A program made the translations under genes and the position numbers. A stretch of 64,000 nt of DNA from Syntrophaceae bacterium UBA6078 (GTDB lineage: Bacteria > Desulfobacterota > Syntrophia > Syntrophales > UBA2210): the NCBI GenBank assembly GCA_002428735.1, contig DIXO01000019.1, forward strand, positions 27,549 through 91,548, read 5' to 3'. The notes beneath the pieces are model-generated. The model made no database searches and was not told where the DNA came from. It saw only the letters and a list, made by a program, of their open reading frames with translations. Shown here in pieces: positions 60,474 through 64,000 of the stretch. Positions within the stretch are counted from its first letter, which is position 1, and every line of letters begins with the position of its first letter.

Positions 60474-61927
60474 AAGAATCGCAGGGAACCTCCGGCCTCA
60501 TACTCAACGAACCGCTCCTGTGGGAGAAAGGAAGAGAGGGAAGAGAGGGGTTCTCCATGCCCCGCAGGGATGTTGTCCCCTCCCCTCTTGATCCGGATCT
60601 GGCGGGAGACGGACCCGATATCCCCGATCTCTCCGAGGTGGATGTCGTACGCCATTATACGCGTCTCTCCCAGTGGAACTTCGGTGTCGACACGGGGATG
60701 TATCCTCTCGGCTCGTGCACCATGAAATACAATCCCAAGATCAACGAAAAGCTGGCCGCCCTTTCGGGATTCGCCTGCGCGCATCCCCTTCTTCCGGCTG
60801 AATTGTCTCAGGGCGCCCTGGAGCTGATGTGGCGCCTGGAACGGTATCTCGCCGAGATTACGGGAATGGATGCGGTCACCCTCCAGCCCGCCGCGGGGGC
60901 TCATGGGGAGCTCACAGGCATGCTCATCATACACGCCTATCACGCACACAGAGGCTCGAATCGTTCCAAGATCATCGTGCCCGATACGGCCCACGGCACC
61001 AACCCCGCGAGCGCTTCCCTCTGCGGATTCTCATCCGTCGGGGTGCCTTCAAGTGAAACGGGGGTGGTATCTCCCGAAGCCGTCGAAGCCGTTATGGATG
61101 AGGAAACGGCGGGAATCATGATAACGAATCCGAACACCCTGGGGCTTTTTGAGGAGAACATCCGCCGGATAGCCGATATCGTCCACGCAAAGGGGGGGCT
61201 CGTCTACGGGGACGGGGCAAACATGAATGCCGTCATGGGGATCGTGCAGATGGGAAAGATCGGATTCGACGTCATGCACCTGAACCTCCACAAGACCTTT
61301 TCAACCCCTCACGGCGGAGGGGGACCGGGTTCGGGCCCGGTGTGCGTGAAGGATTTTCTGGCCCCCTTTCTGCCTGTGCCGAGGGTGCTGTCCGATAACG
61401 GGCGTTACCGGCTGTCGGAAGATTCCCCGGAATCCATCGGGAGAATGCATGCCTTTCATGGGAATTTCGGCGTCATGGTCAAGGCATTCTGCTACATTAT
61501 GAGCATGGGGGGCGAGGGATTGAAGCAGGCAAGCAGTCTTGCCGTCCTCAACGCAAATTACATAAAGGAAAACCTGAAGGAATCGCTGCATCTCCCCTAT
61601 GACAGCCCCTGTATGCACGAGTGCGTTTTCTCCGACAGGCTGCAGGAGGCCGAAAAGGTCACGACGCTGGATATGGCAAAGCGTCTCATGGACTACGGGT
61701 TTCACCCCCCGACCATCTATTTCCCGCTCGTGGTGCACGGCGCCCTGATGATCGAACCGACGGAAACGGAATCGAAAGAGGATATGGACCGTTTTATCGA
61801 GGCGATGAGGGCCATTGTGAAGGAGGCGCAGGATCATCCCGACCTCTTGAAAGAGGCGCCCCGCCGTCCGAAGGTGCGCAGGCTGGACGAGACCGCTGCC
61901 GCCCGGAAACCCTGCCTCGCGGGATAA
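60470..61927 (+). CDS. gcvPB: Glycine dehydrogenase (decarboxylating) subunit 2
   Basis: A 485-residue PLP-dependent subunit that decarboxylates glycine onto the H-protein lipoyl arm. The Schiff-base Lys lies in LNLHKTFSTPHGGGGPGSG near residue 274, and GSCTMKYNPKINE near residue 85 and DTAHGTNPASA are family marks. The start overlaps gcvPA. The gene ends four bases before lipA. Confidence 0.95.
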   Translation: MKESQGTSGLILNEPLLWEKGREGREGFSMPRRDVVPSPLDPDLAGDGPDIPDLSEVDVVRHYTRLSQWNFGVDTGMYPLGSCTMKYNPKINEKLAALSGFACAHPLLPAELSQGALELMWRLERYLAEITGMDAVTLQPAAGAHGELTGMLIIHAYHAHRGSNRSKIIVPDTAHGTNPASASLCGFSSVGVPSSETGVVSPEAVEAVMDEETAGIMITNPNTLGLFEENIRRIADIVHAKGGLVYGDGANMNAVMGIVQMGKIGFDVMHLNLHKTFSTPHGGGGPGSGPVCVKDFLAPFLPVPRVLSDNGRYRLSEDSPESIGRMHAFHGNFGVMVKAFCYIMSMGGEGLKQASSLAVLNANYIKENLKESLHLPYDSPCMHECVFSDRLQEAEKVTTLDMAKRLMDYGFHPPTIYFPLVVHGALMIEPTETESKEDMDRFIEAMRAIVKEAQDHPDLLKEAPRRPKVRRLDETAAARKPCLAG

Positions 61928-61931
61928 TATC

Positions 61932-62864
61932 ATGGATCTCCCGAAGCAGACGCGAGCGCAAAAGCCCCCCTGGCTCAGAAGATCGCTCCCCCGGAGGAAT
62001 GATTCTCGGGCAATACACGCACTCATCCGGAAAAACCGGCTCCACACCGTCTGCGAAGAGGCCCTGTGCCCCAATAGGGGTGAATGCTTCTCACGGGGGA
62101 CGGCAACCTTTCTCATCCTGGGTTCCGTATGCACGCGGAACTGCCGGTTTTGCGCGATTGCCCATGGAAAACCCGCCCCGCCCGATCCGAAAGAGCCCGG
62201 CCGGGTTGCCGGCGCGGCGCGGGAAATGGGTCTGGACTATCTTGTGGTCACCTCCGTCACGCGGGATGACCTCCACGATGGCGGCGCTTCCCACTTTACC
62301 GAGACGATCCTGGCTATTCGCAACGATTCCCCGAAGGCAGACGTAGAGATATTGATCCCCGATTTTCAGGGCGATCACCGGGCCCTCTCCTCCGTCATCA
62401 GCGCCCGCCCCGATGTGCTGAATCACAATATCGAAACGGTGCCGCGGCTCTACCCCGCAGTCAGGCCTGAGGCATCATACCGCCGCTCGCTCGCGCTCCT
62501 GGAGAGCGCAAAAAAAGAATCCCCGGCAATGCCGGTCAAATCGGGGCTGATGCTGGGACTGGGCGAGACTTCGGAAGAGATCAGCCGCACGCTGAGCGAC
62601 CTGGCGCATGCGGGATGCGACATCGTAACGCTGGGACAGTACCTCCAGCCATCAAAGCGCAACCTCCCCGTTGAGCGCTTCGTGCCTCCCCATGAATTCG
62701 ATGAATGGCGCGAGACCGCCCTTGGGATGGGATTTGCCGGTGTTGTGAGCGGTCCCCTGGTGCGCAGTTCTTACAAGGCAGGGGAACTCTACAATATTTA
62801 CTATCATCGTAATCAGGAGCAAAAGATGCAAAAAGGAAAGGCAATTCCTTGTTGTTCTCGATAG
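61932..62864 (+). CDS. lipA: Lipoyl synthase
   Basis: A 310-residue radical SAM enzyme inserting two sulfurs into protein-bound octanoyl groups. It has the auxiliary cluster motif CEEALCPNRGEC near residue 45 and the radical SAM cluster CTRNCRFC near residue 65, followed by DYLVVTSVTRDDLHDGGA. Its place at the end of the gcv operon, four bases after gcvPB, ties lipoate supply to the H protein. No lipB or lplA is in the window, so octanoyl transfer must be encoded elsewhere. Confidence 0.95.
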   Translation: MDLPKQTRAQKPPWLRRSLPRRNDSRAIHALIRKNRLHTVCEEALCPNRGECFSRGTATFLILGSVCTRNCRFCAIAHGKPAPPDPKEPGRVAGAAREMGLDYLVVTSVTRDDLHDGGASHFTETILAIRNDSPKADVEILIPDFQGDHRALSSVISARPDVLNHNIETVPRLYPAVRPEASYRRSLALLESAKKESPAMPVKSGLMLGLGETSEEISRTLSDLAHAGCDIVTLGQYLQPSKRNLPVERFVPPHEFDEWRETALGMGFAGVVSGPLVRSSYKAGELYNIYYHRNQEQKMQKGKAIPCCSR

Positions 62865-62908
62865 GATTTGAGTTGTGATGAAACAGTGTGCTTAACAGGG
62901 AGGCAACC

Positions 62909-63994
62909 ATGAAAAAGATACATGCTGGCGTGGCATTGTTATTGTTTGCTCTTTTTTTAAGCGCTTGCTCTGTCAATCATCCGGTCATATCTATCGATAA
63001 CTTACCGCAAGATACTCATTCCTCCGATCAAACCACGAATGCTTGTAAAGCTGCGAGCCAGGAAGATGGCGAAGCTGAATATAACTTGGGCGAACAGTAT
63101 TTCTTTGGCGAAGGCGTACCTCAAGACTACAAGAAGGCTGTTAAGTGGTATCAGTTAGCCGCAGAAAGGGGTAATGTCAATGCTCAATATTTTTTAGGAA
63201 GCATGTATGAAACCGGCCACCCAGTTGAGAAAGACCACATAAAAGCTGCAGAGTGGTACGGCAAAGCCGCAGAGCAGGGGGATGCTCTAGCCCAGTACCA
63301 GTTGGGACTTATGTACTATAACGGCGACGGTATTCCTCAAGACTATACAAAGGCTTTAATGTGGTGCGGCAAAGCTGCAGAACAGGGGGATGATCGAGCA
63401 CAGTACCAGTTGGGTGTTATGTATGGCAAAGGTCAAGGTGTCACCAAAGACTATACAGAGGCTTTAATGTGGTGCCACAAAGCCGCAGAACAAGGAAATG
63501 TTCGAGCGCAGTGCCAGTTGGGGTTGATGTACTATAACGGCGAAGGCATTCCTCAAGACTATACAAAGGCTTTAATGTGGTACCGCAAAGCCGCAGAACA
63601 CGATGATGTTTTAGCACAGCACAACCTGGGGGCTATGTATGCCAATGGTCAAGGTGTGACCAAAGACTATACAGAAGCCATAAAATGGTACCGCAAGGCG
63701 GCAGAACGAGGGGCTTTTAAATCTCAAACTGCGCTAGGGGTTATGTATTATTATGGCCTAGGAATTCGCAAAGATTATGCAGAGGCTGCTAAGTGGTACC
63801 ATAAAGCCACCGAACGAGGGGATATCGAAGCGCAATATTTCTTGGGAATTATGTATGACAAAGGCGAAGGCATTCCTCAAGACTATACGAAAGCTGCCGA
63901 ATGCTACCAAAAGGCTGCGGAACAGGGGAATGCTGATGCTCGACATCGCTTGGGAAAGTGCCTTGAAAAAACTGATTCTGGGGTATCCATTTGA
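62909..63994 (+). CDS. Sel1-repeat lipoprotein
   Basis: A 361-residue exported protein with lipobox LSAC (Cys20) and eight complete 36-residue Sel1 repeats (about 45-335) plus a half repeat at the end. Each repeat follows the AQYxLGxMYxxGxGxxxDYxKAxxWYxKAAEQG pattern, which builds right-handed superhelices for protein binding. Repeats 3, 5 and 8 share IPQDYTKA while 4 and 6 share VTKDYTEA, showing a 72-residue unit duplicated as a block. CAGGGAGG precedes ATG 62909. The gene is more AT-rich than the gcv operon and probably has a separate origin. Confidence 0.85.
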   Translation: MKKIHAGVALLLFALFLSACSVNHPVISIDNLPQDTHSSDQTTNACKAASQEDGEAEYNLGEQYFFGEGVPQDYKKAVKWYQLAAERGNVNAQYFLGSMYETGHPVEKDHIKAAEWYGKAAEQGDALAQYQLGLMYYNGDGIPQDYTKALMWCGKAAEQGDDRAQYQLGVMYGKGQGVTKDYTEALMWCHKAAEQGNVRAQCQLGLMYYNGEGIPQDYTKALMWYRKAAEHDDVLAQHNLGAMYANGQGVTKDYTEAIKWYRKAAERGAFKSQTALGVMYYYGLGIRKDYAEAAKWYHKATERGDIEAQYFLGIMYDKGEGIPQDYTKAAECYQKAAEQGNADARHRLGKCLEKTDSGVSI

Positions 63995-64000
63995 CTAAGC

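Noticed and set aside
1..64000. CRISPR array, rRNA or tRNA genes
   Set aside because: No regularly spaced repeats, no rRNA-like stretch and no cloverleaf with a T-loop GTTCRA and acceptor stem was found by eye. A covariance search would settle the tRNA question.

Overview
The window looks like chromosome from an anaerobic bacterium of the Desulfobacterota (the former Deltaproteobacteria), most like the syntrophic or sulfate-reducing branches. This is inferred from gene content and family resemblance, not from a marker gene. The signs are a tungstate ABC transporter with its own regulator, indolepyruvate:ferredoxin oxidoreductase, a hom gene overlapping a phosphoglycerate-mutase-like proposed homoserine kinase, a split glycine decarboxylase (gcvPA/gcvPB), a DUF1285 protein and a stand-alone ADP-forming acyl-CoA synthetase alpha chain. 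No rRNA, tRNA or CRISPR array was found.

Layout. At the left edge (1-2.7 kb) are a truncated response regulator, a BON lipoprotein, a J-domain/receiver fusion and an AI-2E-type permease. At 2.8-4.3 kb a C_GCxxG_C_C-type protein is followed by an IS200-like element. From 4.3 to 16.8 kb runs a plus-strand housekeeping block: recG, hom, apgM-like, thioesterase, TPR protein, iorAB, TPR membrane protein, yidD, dnaJ-like and acs-alpha. From 16.9 to 26.8 kb runs a minus-strand block: patatin-like, UPF0280, dnaE, guaB, DUF1285, dtd, UDP-sugar dehydrogenase and a 3-hydroxyisobutyrate-dehydrogenase-like gene. A radical SAM/B12 protein begins the next plus-strand stretch.

From about 28.3 to 41.2 kb the character changes to small, mostly single-gene units: stress-type membrane proteins, a PIN protein, two methyltransferases, transporters and hydrolases. 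Between them lie AT-rich spacers holding REP-like palindromes, an attC-like inverted repeat, a possible group II intron scrap and the remains of two toxin-antitoxin modules (HicB/HicA and a RelE-like toxin). This reads as an accessory island with repeated turnover. Three genes here are too short for routine ORF calling or easily missed: a Gly/Lys-rich 46-residue protein at 28.6 kb, a Pmp3/YqaE peptide at 40.4 kb, and the GTG-started fragment at the left edge.

From 41.3 to 44.8 kb is the tungstate locus (regulator, tupA, tupB, tupC). From 45 to 48 kb come hemerythrin, cupin, MscS, a ferritin-like protein and two small proteins, a plausible oxygen/iron/osmotic stress group. From 48 to 53.6 kb are a pair of M16 peptidases (one with, one without the zinc motif), an M20 peptidase, and two related response-regulator-like proteins that lack the usual phosphoacceptor Asp. 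rsmA and tsaD follow on the minus strand, then nadB, and then the compact gcvT-gcvH-gcvPA-gcvPB-lipA operon, in which a lipoyl synthase accompanies the lipoylated H protein. The window ends with a Sel1-repeat lipoprotein.

I did not find one clear undescribed multi-gene system. The best leads are the repeat-rich island, the paired Asp-less receivers, the J-domain/receiver fusion, the ferritin-like protein without a visible encapsulin, and the catalytic/non-catalytic M16 pair overlapping an M20 peptidase.
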